From assembly GCA_964247055.1 (NCBI GenBank), contig OZ176053.1, positions 5,208,001 through 5,272,000 on the forward strand: a DNA stretch of 64,000 bases. Reading direction: 5' to 3'. Below the pieces are notes generated by a model. It had not been told where the DNA came from and ran no database searches. It worked only from the letters and a program-made list of their open reading frames with translations. Below, piece by piece: positions 1 to 12,400 of the stretch (positions within the stretch are counted from its first letter, which is position 1; the number at the start of each line of letters is the position of its first letter). The position numbers were made by a program, and so were the translations under genes. The DNA comes from Paragordius varius (lineage: Eukaryota > Nematomorpha).

Positions 1-1928
1 ATAATATTAAATAAGATACATGCCAGTGAGTTTGAAAAATGTCATGCATATTGTATTAATTGTTTATCTTTTTGTGCCTTATTTCATAAATTTTGGCTGA
101 AAATGATCAAAATAATTTCTGTAAAATTCAAATCGGGTGGGAAAATAAATGTTACATTCATAAGCAAAAGACTTGACTTAAGTGTTTTTTTATCACCGTT
201 CTTCAAGTGTACACTTACTGGCTTAAGTAAACTTTCTCAACTTGCCACGCTTGACTTACGAGTCAGCGCGACTTTTTTATCACCCCACCCAATATATCAA
301 AAAAATGAATTGGTTGAAAGTCTTTAGCTTTTACGAAATATTTATTTTATGTGAGCTGCTTTTGCGTTTCCATATCAGGCAATTACCACATAAGTGATAT
401 TGTTAGAACCATGATTCAACTTATTTTTATATGTACAATAGTTTAATTGGACAGGCATTCAAAAATTTAAAAATTTATAGGTTACTTATTCCAATTAAAG
501 CATAATAAGTTGGGAAAATACTCAGAATTTCTTAAAATAAATTTAAAAAAAATAAAAAGTGTTGATTTTTAATAAAATATATAAAATATAATGCAAGCAA
601 AATATCGTAATAAATATATATTGTGTTGAAAAATGCTTCCATTAGGCTTTTGGTGCAGACCAGTCATTTAAGAGAGTTTTTGTATTTTTATGATAATTCC
701 ATATCGAAAAGTCGCAAAATTAATTCAAATAATTATTTGATGTAAAAAGGCTATAAAATTTGTTGAATAAAAGGAAAAGAATATTTATAATAAATTTAAT
801 TATCGGGAAACCTCAAATTTTTGGAAGCGCCAAGGCGATAGGAATTATTAGCAGATGCTATTAGTATTAAACTAATATTTTTTGAAAAGGTTGAAACGGA
901 ATAAAAATACTTAATATATTTTTTTAATTGATGCAAAGGAGGATTTTCCATTAAAATTTTGATTTAAAGATACGTGTTCAATAAAGTACGATTTGTGTTT
1001 AAAAAATTTACTTAAATTTGAAAGTCATGGATATATTGGTAAAAAGGTAGATGTTTCCACCAAAATATTTGTAAATTATATTTCAGCATTTAAATTCTGT
1101 TTTCCTTTATTATTTCGATATGGTCTCCCAAAAATTGATGTGGATATGTTAAAATACGTTTCTTATTAATTATAAACACAAAAAGTCGACGATGTATATG
1201 CTAAATTTTGCGTAAAATTTAGGTTGCTTAGAAGAGTGCTTAACAACGAAAATAACTAATGATTGATTTATTGTGAACATATATTTTATGGGGAATCTAA
1301 CCGTAAATTGTATAAAACAAGTTTGTATATTATATAAACACTATATCCAAACAATATACATTGCGCATAAAATTAAGTATAAAAAATACTTTCATGAAAT
1401 ATATATTCTGAAAGATTGTATCAGGCTTCTCGTGGTCGTTTTGGTATTAATCCTTATAGTTATAAATAAGTTATTAGCTCTTTTGTTATTACTGCTCCAC
1501 ATCTGAAAATGGCAAAATTTGGGCACAATTTTCTAAATAAAATTATTTTATTAGAAGGTGAATGCTTTATGCCAAAAAAATCAATATATCATAAATAAAC
1601 TATATATAAAAAGAAAATCAATATTTTCATAATTAGTTTTGAGTCCGACAAACTCAATGGGCCATCTATCTTAAACGCAAAATGCCGAGATTTCCCAATA
1701 AGAATTTTTGACATATGGTATTATGACAGCGAAAAATTAATTTTGAAATGCATATTTTAAAAATCTAATTTTTAGCAAAATTATGTTGAAGTGTAGTTCA
1801 TGTAATAAATAGGACAATTTTTCTACCAAAATGATGCTAAACATTTAAACCACTATTTTAATTTAAAAATTAGTTCGCTTGTATTTTCTGTCATAAATAA
1901 AATCGTTTTTCAAATAAATTAACACAAA
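1..1928. other. Intergenic, no gene recognised
   Basis: AT-rich sequence without a recognisable exon. A local imperfect repeat is visible around 171-200 and 251-288 (each has a 'ttgactta' segment followed by 'ttttttatcacc'). Positions 1500-1560 weakly resemble a motif that recurs near 18710, 19980, 21690, 38450 and 55330 (a 'gctccatat...aaaatggcaaaat' type block), so an old dispersed repeat is likely. The short open frames here look like chance. Confidence 0.5.
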
Positions 1929-3589
1929 TCTACATATCTATAAAAATGGAAAATGCTGACTTTGTGATCTGTTTCCAAAAAACCGGTAGGCCCATTCAAA
2001 TCGAAATGTCGAAAAAATATAATCATTAATGAATGCCCCGACAATATCTTCGCCCTTTTTTTGAATTAGGTCTCCAGTTCGGGCCCACCCCGTGTAAAAA
2101 ACGGTTTTTTTTTAAACACAAGTCCACAAAAATCGTGTCTTTTAGACAATTTTCCTGAAAACGTGTTGGACCATTCGATTTCAAATATGATTTTTTTTTA
2201 ATTTTCGATTGCGCCGAACATAGTCGGCTCGCTTGTTTAATTTAGGCCCTCTTTCCCCCCCCGTAAAATGCTACTTTTTACAATAAAATTTAGTCCACAA
2301 AAATAATTTTTTAAAATTTTTTGCCCAAAGTATGATACCGTAAAAATTCAATAAGGATTCCAGGTATTCCCTAAAAGGCAAAAAATTTTAGTCGTGCGTT
2401 TCTTTGATGATAGCTGCTGAGTAAGGACATACCCGCTAAAAACTGACCCGTCATATCGTAATGGCGTGCTTTTGGGGCTAAGTGTCAGAAGACTTATCAG
2501 GCCATATGAGTTCAATCCGTGCTTAAAATATTACCAGTAACAAGGCAAAAATTCGGATCATGCGGTTTTTTAAAATTAGCCGTTAATTAGGCCCTTCACG
2601 CCCTGAAAAATGCGCCACCATAGAATGATTTTTTAATTTTGAGACAATTTTACCAAAAACAAATGAGAGCTGGAATCAATCATGATTCCAGGTATTCTTC
2701 GTCAAAAGGCCAAGCGCTTTTTTTGTATCAGCCTCTGAGGGAGCTAACCGCCAATAACTACGCCACTATATAGAAATTGCGTTGTTTAGAGGTTAATTCT
2801 CAGAAATCAGGCCATAAAAGTTTTATAAGGGCTGAAATATTACCCGTAAACAGGCAAAAGTTGAAGTCGAGCGGATTTTTTATTAGCGGTTAAATATCAC
2901 TGGGTAGAAGGCTATCCGCATAAAAATGCGTCCCTATATCGATACAGCATGCCTTTGGAGCCAAATTCCAGAAAACATATGCGACTATGTGAGTTCAATA
3001 AGGGCCTATAATATTTATTACCCCTTAAAAAACAAATATTTTAGTATAGAGGGTTATTTCAATGAGTCGCTACGAAAGGTTTTACGCCCTGAAAAATTCG
3101 CCGACATAGAACAATTATTTGGTTTTAAAGCCATTCCAAGAACTTATAGGAAGATATAGACATTATAATTCCAGATATTCCCCATATTATGAGAAAAATT
3201 TTGCCCGACGCTTTTTTATACCTGCCTCTGGGTAAGAAGCTGCGCACCAAAAACTGTGCCACTAATAGAAATTGCGTTCTTTTGGAAATAATTTAAAACT
3301 TATGCCATATGTGCCTATTTAAAGTTCGAAATATTACCCGTAACTAGGTAAAAATTAATTCAAGACTTTTTCCGATAGCCGTCAATTTGGGGCCTTTACA
3401 CCAGTAAACAATATGTTAGTATGAATGCACCGTTTTGAAATATCCTATGAGATCATAGCTATTAAATAATGTTTTGAAATAATCGACATATATGTATCAT
3501 TTTAATGTCTCTTTTTTCAAATACCCCCCCCCCCCCCCCTCCCCTCCCCCGAAGGACTTCCTCGGGCATAAGCACGAGATTTACGCTAG
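1929..3589 (+). mobile_element. Helitron-like non-autonomous element, copy 1
   Basis: Starts with TC after an A at 1928 and ends in CTAG at 3586-3589 before a T at 3590, the A|TC...CTRR|T layout of Helitrons. A GC-rich segment with gaagga/cctcggg...cacgag lies just before the end, as in copy 2, where the hairpin is better preserved. The first 400 bases match copy 2 (33520 onward) and the reverse complement of the window end (63850-64000). The interior (about 2335-3480) is built of diverged direct repeats of roughly 340-400 bases carrying 'attccaggtattc', 'gcctctgagg', 'aaattgcgtt' and 'atattacccgtaa' blocks. No Rep/helicase coding is visible, so it is non-autonomous. Open frames inside it are not genes. 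Confidence 0.75.
3524..3550 (+). repeat. Poly-C tract near the Helitron 3' end
   Basis: A run made almost only of C, interrupted by a few T, immediately before the terminal hairpin region. Copy 2 has a shorter C-rich stretch at the matching place (34596-34610), so the tract belongs to the element and has expanded here. Confidence 0.8.
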
Positions 3590-4834
3590 TTTTTATATAA
3601 AATAAATTTTTAAGAATCCTCAAATTATCATGTGTTTTTAAAATATCAAGCGTTTATACCGTTTTGATCATGCTTCCAAATAGTATTAAGTGCGTTTCAC
3701 TAAAATTTTGATAAATTAAATTTTCAAGAAAATATCATTTTTTAAAATTGGTATGTCATAATCAAACTTCTGGTATAATATATATCTTTACAAAATGTTG
3801 CTGATTAATTTAACCGTCTATTTCCTCAAAGCGTTAAATTCTCGTTTAAATTTTTGTGAACCAATAAATAATACTGAAACTAACAACAATTATAAAATAA
3901 TTATTATATATATGGGTTAAAAACATTCGAAAAATATGCGACGGAATTGGCAAATTTTATTTAGGCTCATAATGGAAATGTGACGTTTTTTAACTTAATT
4001 CAAAAGATCCTGACCTTTAATATTCATATGCTAAATGTTACCAAAAAATGATGGGTCTTAGTGTTAACAGTAATATATTTTAAAAGTGCGAATTATATTT
4101 AAAAAAATGGAATTTTTACTATTTATTCTATATGAATATCATCGTATAAATTATAAAATAATTGTACATATAAATATTTATGCAAATCATGAAATTATAC
4201 AGTTACATATGTGTAGTGTGGTGATAGATATGTTATGAGGTTTTAATATATTACATAATCCATTTAGTGCGAATGAGTAAATGCTGCATGTAGCATTCAT
4301 CATAAAAATTAAACTAATTTTGATTTTATTCCAAATATAATATATTTGTATTATAATTTAAATTAAAAGAATTAGTATGATTGTATAGTTATGTTCTAAT
4401 TAAAAAAACATTTTTGAGTTTTTTTCTCTATAAAATTAACAAGATTTCCAGAATGTGATATCAATCGCGTGATTATATATGTATATATTATATAATTTTA
4501 TAGATATATTAGTAATAAGTATAATATATAAAGTAAAGTTGTAGTATTTTATGGAATGTCAAGGATTTAATTAGTAAATAAAAATAGTTATAATATCTAA
4601 TCTAAAAGTCAAAAAGTGTGTTATAATTAAAAAAATAACACCAAAGTCACTCCTGATTTTTTATGTACAAAAAAATGGAAAGTACATTTTTTAGGTATAA
4701 GCAAAATTCATTTCCATTATTTATCTTAAAATCTTATATGCCTCTCTAACACGGTAAAACGCATGTTCATTAATCCAACTTTGGAAGGTCTTGCATTGAA
4801 ATTTATTAAGTTTTCTGTTTCGCAAAATGATATT
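3590..4834. other. Intergenic stretch downstream of par-6
   Basis: Very AT-rich, no coding homology seen. It contains the probable par-6 3' UTR at its right edge (poly(A) signal at 4802-4807 on the minus strand). Confidence 0.5.
4802..4807 (-). terminator. Candidate poly(A) signal of the long par-6 form
   Basis: AATAAA on the minus strand, 28 bases after the exon 7 stop codon at 4835. In such AT-rich DNA the hexamer is common, so position rather than presence is the support. Confidence 0.4.
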
Positions 4835-5077
4835 TTATATTTTAGAGCAAAGCAAAGGAGGTTTTGGTGCTCTTCTTTTGATAGATGGCGGCGTAATAAA
4901 TTCCATACTATCATTCCCATTTGGGGTGTAAAAATTATTGGTTTTGTCATGGTTCGTGATCTCTGGGGTTCGTGAAATGGATGTTGATGGTATAAAGTTG
5001 TTAGTTCCATACTTGGAAGTTGAAATATTCATAATACCGTTTTGATATACAGTGAGATTTTCGTTTATGTTTAGATT
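4835..5077 (-). CDS. par-6 exon 7 (long C-terminus)
   Basis: Eighty codons plus stop, following a TTTTGTATTAG acceptor and joined in phase 0 to exon 6. It is Asn/Thr-rich with a basic proline stretch [10 protein letters not shown] near the end. The last residues SKI fit a class I PDZ ligand pattern (S/T-x-hydrophobic). No homology to known Par-6 tails is recognised; the exon is inferred from its long open frame and splice phase. Confidence 0.65.
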   Translation of the reverse strand, partial: NLNINENLTVYQNGIMNISTSKYGTNNFIPSTSISRTPEITNHDKTNNFYTPNGNDSMEFITPPSIKRRAPKPPLLCSKI

Positions 5078-6389
5078 CTAATACAAAATAAATATACAAT
5101 TTTCGTTTATGTTTAGATTCTAATAGAAAATAAATATACAATGAAAAAGCGCTTTTTATACTTTTTATTTAGGGCAATAAAATAATATTTAAAGTTTTAC
5201 TCTTATATGATTGAATATTTCTGATGTATTGATATTCGTTTTGGTGTGAGCTGGGGTAACGCTTTGCGTAGAAAATAAACCATTCATCGTATTTTCATGC
5301 ACCGATAAAATTTTTGGTCCATCCTTTGATACAGCGTTTGATTTCCCCTCATTATGATGTATTTCATCGTTTATATTGTGGTAAGATTTGGAATTTATAA
5401 ATTTGTTATTTGAGTGGGATGATGTGTAAGGAAATGATTCATCATTATGTAAAGCCGAGTTTAATGTTGTTCCCTGGGCGGAATAGTTTGAAGGAATGAT
5501 GGGACGACCTCTGGCTAAAGTACTGGCTTGATCAGCGGGTCGTACGGTTAAAACCAAATCATACGCATTAGCGATCATCATATCAGTTACCTGGGTATTA
5601 AGACATAGATAATTTAAACAGGTGGTCCTTAACAAAAAGATTAAAAGGGCCGAATAATACATATTTTTTGTCGCAAGGGCAACGCACCATAAAATACTGA
5701 AATATATATATATTTATCCTCTAATGGAAACGGTAAAAATTCATGGCCATAAAAAATAACCGTGGTTTGCAATTAAAATTTAAAAAGAATTTTAAATCAA
5801 ACATCCAATCAAAATTTTGTGGGCAGACACTTAGTATTAATCAAAATACACTTCCTTTTTAAATCAATAATGTGTATAATATTCACCATGGGATATAACT
5901 TTTTAGTTTAAGCCTTTTTTAGTGGGTATTCAATATATTAAACCTGTAAATTCACACAACACAACAAAAATAACACCCAAATAAGTTTTGCGTATGCGTT
6001 ATCAAAAATGTTTTATACTTGATCCAACGTTTTCCCTGATAAATCGATGCCATTGACTTCGACAATTTCATCGCCCAGTGACAAAAGACCTGTCCCAGCG
6101 GCAATTCCACCCGGCACAAGTCTCGAAATAAAGATGGCAGGATATCGTTCAAGACCTTCTGAGCCTATTCTAACGCTTATACCTTGTCGTATGTAGAAGC
6201 CTAGGGGACGATCATCATAATACTGCGGAGTTGATTGAGCTACATATATATATATAAATATATATATAAATATTATTACAAAGTATGTGAAATCGGGGGT
6301 GTCAAATTTCCTTATAAATCTCACACCAAGCCTATGTTGTGACTGACATCTACATAGCAAAATGCGTCCGAAATGATAATTAGCAGGAT

Positions 6390-6426
<37 letters not shown>

Positions 6427-9400
6427 GCCATAATAAAAAAAATCAATTTATTATCATAATAATGATCAAATTTTATATACAATAGGCATATATATGTTGT
6501 CAATTCACATAAATTTTTACCAACTTGAAATACGGTAGCGTATGGGTAAAAATAACAAATGGTTTAAATTATACATTTTCATCCTACCTTACGACATTTA
6601 ATTTTATTTATGGACAAAATTTGTTTTATATACGCTACTGAATAACTAATTCGCCAACATAAATGTATATACTGTGATTTATATAATAACATGTAAATGT
6701 TAATTATATTTTACTTGCAAATTTTGGCTCAATACGAATCGATAGATTTAAAATAAACCCCAATTTAGTTGATTTGTCTTGTCTAAATTAAGCCCTTTGT
6801 ATAAACATAAAAACTACTCGATATTAATAAATTTTGTGTCAAAATTGAGTTTAACTTTACTTTCTTAATATTTGGATTGAATTTTTTTTATAAAAATATT
6901 ATATTTTGAAATTTTTATTAAAATATATTTAATTGTTTAATTATCTTAGCATACCTGCATAAATGATCCATAGGAGTTTAAGCAAAACAAAAATGACGAA
7001 TGCTTTTAAGTTTTTAGATACATTGATTTGTAAACAACTATTTTTTAATCAGGATATCCGAATTTCAGACTCTATAAAACATAGTTTAATAATATATTTT
7101 TGCAAAAAAACTTTGATAATCGTAGATTGAATACAAGCATAAACCAATGATAATATTTGTAATCCATGTATAAACAACAATAATTTCATTATTTAATCAA
7201 CATAACAAAAAGCATTTAATGCTTGATTTAAGCAATAATGCCAAATATATTCATCAATCATATAACCCATAAAATTTTTCAATTTCGTAAGCGATTAACC
7301 ATTTTACCAATTTGATCGGTGAGTTTGCTGAGTCAAAATTTATCTATGAAAACTAACGAGTTATACTGCAAACTCTTCGTAGTTTTCACTTTTATAAATG
7401 ATACAGAAAGTCATTTAATGACTTACATGCTTCCCAAGCAATTGTCTCTTTGACCCCCATTAATTTAGGAAATTTTTCGTCCAATAAAAGTTGGTCAATA
7501 TGGCGACCAGTCAAAAACTTATATTTAATTTAGCTAGTGTCATTTCAGTAGCTGGGATACCGACTTTAGTCAGCCTGTGGATAAATTCATAATTAAAAAA
7601 CATGGATAAAGAGGACCACTAAATGTGAATAGACTAGTAACTCCTCTTCATATAAATTGGGCTTAGCAAGAACCTTTTTGATTAATTTGAATAAGGATGA
7701 TTAATTTCTTTTACCTTAATAAATTCCGAATGTCAAATGGGTGTTTGACTGGTCTTCAAATCGACCAACTGTTATTAGATGAGGAATTCCTTAATTTGAT
7801 AGGGGTTAAAGAGAGGATTGCTTGGGAAGCATGTGTTATTTAATGATAACTTCCTCTATCATTACAAAAGTGCAAACTACAAGGACTTAGCATCAGATCT
7901 CATAAGTTGTTTTTACCAACTGGGCAAATTTAAAGTTATATTAAATCAATATATTTTAATTACAACTCCATTTACTATTTATATATGTCGCCCAAACTAG
8001 ACATAGTGAACCAGCTCATAAATTTCAATGAGCAAACTCACCGATCAGACTGGGAAGAGGATTCATCAAATCTTGCAAAAAATTGAATTGTACAGGAACA
8101 AAAATCTTAGTCGTATGATTGGTTAGTATCTTTGACCATGAAGATACAATCTACTATATTTATTTTTGTTTATATATGTATTACAAAACTTTTGTTGTTT
8201 CATACTTGTATTCAATCTACAATTCAAAGCTGTTTTGGTGAAATACTATAATTAAATATAAAATAGTCCGAAATCCGGATTACTCCTGATGAAAAAATAG
8301 CTGTTTATATATCAATGTATATAAACACCTTTCTAATAAGTGTAATTAAAAGAATTCGTAAATTATTTTAGATGACCGGTAATCTTCGAAAGTTTAATTA
8401 AATTATCTTCAATCTCATTGTGTAGTACCTCAAATACTGTGTGAATCATAATCAGTATCAGTTCAAATTCGTATTAAATATTTTATATGCACTAAAAATG
8501 CTAAAATAAAATCAACAGAAAATTAATAGTAACCATAAAATAGGTTTGATCCACCATATTACTTATATCGACAAATAAGGTTAAACTTGAATTTTGACAC
8601 AAAGATTATTAATTTTCATCGATTAGTTTTAAGTTGTTGGCTTAAATTAGTTAAAAATTTGCGGCATTTTAAATCTATCCATTTATATTTAACAAAAATT
8701 TGCAAATTATATTAATACATGTATATAATATGTTTCAACTTAATTTTTAATCATGTTTTATAAAAACAAAGTTAATCTTTTCCGATTGGCCCTATATAGA
8801 AAAAGTAGCAAAAAAATTCTAAGTTAATTATTTTATTTTGGTATGTAGGTCTTACAAGGGTAATGATAAGCTAGGTTAGACATCTGGAGCTAATTGTTGC
8901 AAACTGTGTTATATAAAAGTGTTAACGCCACTTTCATCATTTAAAAATAACCTAATATAATGACTTATGCGCAAAAAAGTTTGTCAATTAAATTATGCAA
9001 AAAATAAAATAACCCTGATTTAATCAACATTAAAAACTCTGATTAGCTAACAAATGTACATAATGAGATTAAACACATTAAATTATAATAGTATAATTTT
9101 AGAAAAATATTATTATGCTTAAAATTCCATACAATAAAAATTAATTAATTAAATTTCGTTCATAAATACCGCAAAAAATGTAGTTGTAACCTTGAAAATT
9201 TTTTATCAAACAAGATTCTCTATACCATAAAATGGCATTGTTATTCATTCAACTATGCAGTAATATGAATCAATTAAATTAACAAATTATCATTAATATT
9301 TAAAGAGATAACTCTAAAACAAAAAACGTATAAATTCCGTCATTCTTTGTCAGTGGGAAAATTTTTGGAAATTCGTAACCAACAACTTAAAACATCTTTA

Positions 9401-12400
9401 TAACTTTTTGTAAGGACAAATTTTATTTTTATTAACCTGTTGCAGGGGGTAAGCCATTAACGGGCAATGATGTGGATGAGTATTGATGATTTGAGGAATG
9501 GTTGGTGTTATAATTATCAAAATTGTTAGCACCAATGTTATCTTTAGCCGTCATGGTGATTAAAGAGTGTGGGCAAGGTAAAACAGGTCGCCTTGGTTTA
9601 ACTAATCGGACTCGCCGTAAAGTTTTAGGTACAGTGTCCACATCAATGATCGAGGAAACTGTCCTAAAATCAAGCGGTCGCCCTATCAAAGGTTTTGATG
9701 CCCTTGGGGTGTTGACATAATTTTGTGTTGCCGTTGGCTGATAATGTGTAGTCGAGGAGATGCTATTGTGTGCTGCATGACCATTCAATAATTTAATGGT
9801 GTGCGGATGGTTTGGCATATAATAATTTTGGGGTGGTACTATGGTGTTTTAAGGATATTTTTTAGAAATTTTGTGCCTTAAACAAAATTGATATTAAAAA
9901 TATTTTAAATACGTAAAAAATTCGACATATCTAAACAAAATGTATTGTTGACCGTTACTAAGCGGCATATCAGAGAATTGGAAGTATTTTGCCCATGAAT
10001 CTATTTTAAAAACTAAAAATTAACTGTATCTTTGCTTATATTTACAAAGTAATGTTTACTAAACATTAAAGCACTTATATATTACTTTTATCGTAAATTT
10101 TTTTAATTCCAAGTAACGGAAGTCAAATTTGTCTAAGATTTATTATAAGCTCAAGAAGTTTACCATCATGGTTCGTTGATTGTTGGCTCCATGTATTGTA
10201 CATGGGATCAAGAATGGGTGATGATTTTTGACGCCTATGCAAATCTCCATTGGATATTTGATAGGGGTAATGATTGATACCATTGTCAGGTGTATAATGA
10301 GAGGAATTCACAGGGTGACCAGTATTGAGAAGTAAATTAGTGTACAAACTTTCAGCCGCTATATTATAGTAATTGGGGACAACATTAAGAATGTATTGAC
10401 TCAATCGATTTCGTTTTTTGAGAGAATTTGGTTGGTTCCCATAACCCGTTATTTGGCCTGGATCTTCGTCTGTTAACACAAAATTAAAAAATTAGAAAAG
10501 TGTGTTGATTACATCAAAAGATTCAAAAATATTTTTATCAAAAGTTTTTTATGTTAATTTCTATTTTTGTATTTATAATCTACAAATTTTTAATACACTT
10601 AAAATTCCTTTCATATTTTGTAATTAGTTTTTTTTATATTTCTGTTTTAACCTAAAAAAAATATGTGATTTAAAAAAACAAAAGAAAAGATTATGCTATA
10701 TAGTAAAATAAACAAAATACAGGTAAGATAAAAGGATGAAAGTATGAAAGATACTAAGAAATAATATATATTTTATTTTATTAATATTAATTTTCTTAAT
10801 GTTAATGTATGAAAGACATGAATAGGTCAAATATTATCATATTTGCCCTTAATTACAAGCTTTCCATGTATACAACTTCGCTTTTTATCAGCATAAGAAA
10901 GTGTAAAAAGTTTTTATAATGTGAATATAAAAAATTTTTTTTTAATCAATTGATAATAACCATAATATTTCGATAAATTTTATGGCTATATGGCATCACT
11001 GACGTAAAAATAAATTTATTATATAAGCCAATATTAGGATTGGTGATAGGAGAATTGTCAATGTAAAGAATATTAATTAACACCGTATACTACGCAAAAT
11101 CAAGCGTATTTATTGTTAAACAAAGCTCTTATCTAATAAAGTTTCATACCTTTCTTTATCTAACAAAATGATGATTGTTATATTAAAACCAAAATCATTT
11201 TAAGATAATTGCTTCCAACCAGAGGTGCAAAAAATTAGACGGAAAATGTCTTGCGCCCTCAAAAAGACGACAGATACATAGATTAACCTTATAAGGCCAT
11301 GTATGGAAATAATAAAATTTAAAAATAAATTCTGAACTTTTAGGCATTTACCGAATAATTTTCGTCATATGAAATTATAGTATGGGACAAAGGTCGAAAT
11401 AAATATAGGAAAAACGTCTTTTATTAGATTGATTCCAAAGCGGTTCTCAAAATGGAGTTAATTCTGGATCTAAGCCTTATGCCGTGGCATATTCAAAAAT
11501 GTTAAAATAGAACCCGGTTTTGGGTATTTTTAAACCCTAGTTTAAACATTCCTATTGTATTTAAGCGTTAAGTCCATAAAGACCTTCATTTGCTATAAAT
11601 TGACAGTGATGATGGAAAAATTGGTAATGGGTGAAGGTCGGTTTATAAAATGTGTTAAATTAAACAGCATTCTAACTCAAAGTCACAGGTCATATCTTTA
11701 ACAGAAGAGTTGGGTTAGGAGTGTTTAAAATATTTGGAGAATCAAATGTTAACGATTTTTTACATTATAATTAGGTAGTATTTTTTATTTTTCTACTATT
11801 TTAACGGGCTTAAAATTTATCGGAAAAGTTTTATTAAAAATTATTATATATCCATTGTCTAACTTTATATTTATAAGTATTTCCCTACAAAGGTAATTTA
11901 TTCATAAAACAAATTGAACAATAACAATGTTCTTTGGGCTATATACAAGAGAAAGCGTGCCAAAATCAATTAATGAATAATCATAATTAAAACAAATAAA
12001 CCCCCAAAAACCAAACTGCAAATGCATAATAAAAACGAATTGATTAAAAAAATATTTTTGAAAGTCTAAAATATTGTGAGTTAAAAGTTCTTTTATAAAC
12101 TACAGTGTAAATATTATTTAAAATCTAATTCATTAATATTTTCTAAATTTAAAACTAACCATTGTATTATTTAATTTCATATATGATCAGGTTTTTGTTT
12201 ACTCTAATATAAACCAAATTAAATTAGTTAGTATCGAGACAAAGCAAGATATAACTGGTGATAACTAATTAAAACTATAATAACCAGTTTAAAAAGTATT
12301 AAATAAACATATTGGTATATTCAGGGTTCTTTATATTTTTATTAATGACCAAGGATATGATATTTTATTAATATATTGAGATGAAATAAAGAATCATCTG

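Larger units (their letters stand above)
6240..9436 (-). other. par-6 intron 4
   Basis: A 3.2 kb intron, AT-rich, with the inverted-repeat element at 7313-8047 and AT microsatellites near its 3' end. Nothing else recognised. Confidence 0.85.

Noticed and set aside
2926-3159. Open frame of 77 codons
   Set aside because: Lies inside Helitron copy 1 repeat units and resembles no Rep/helicase.
4726-5010. Minus-strand and plus-strand frames overlapping par-6 exon 7 in other frames
   Set aside because: They are out of phase with exon 6 and carry no homology; the frame ending at 4835 fits the splice.
9523-9720. Plus-strand frame of 65 codons
   Set aside because: Antisense to the semi-CRIB exon of par-6.
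11220-11290. hAT terminus in par-6 intron 2
   Set aside because: A CAGAGGTGC-type start is present but no inverted partner or target duplication was found nearby.
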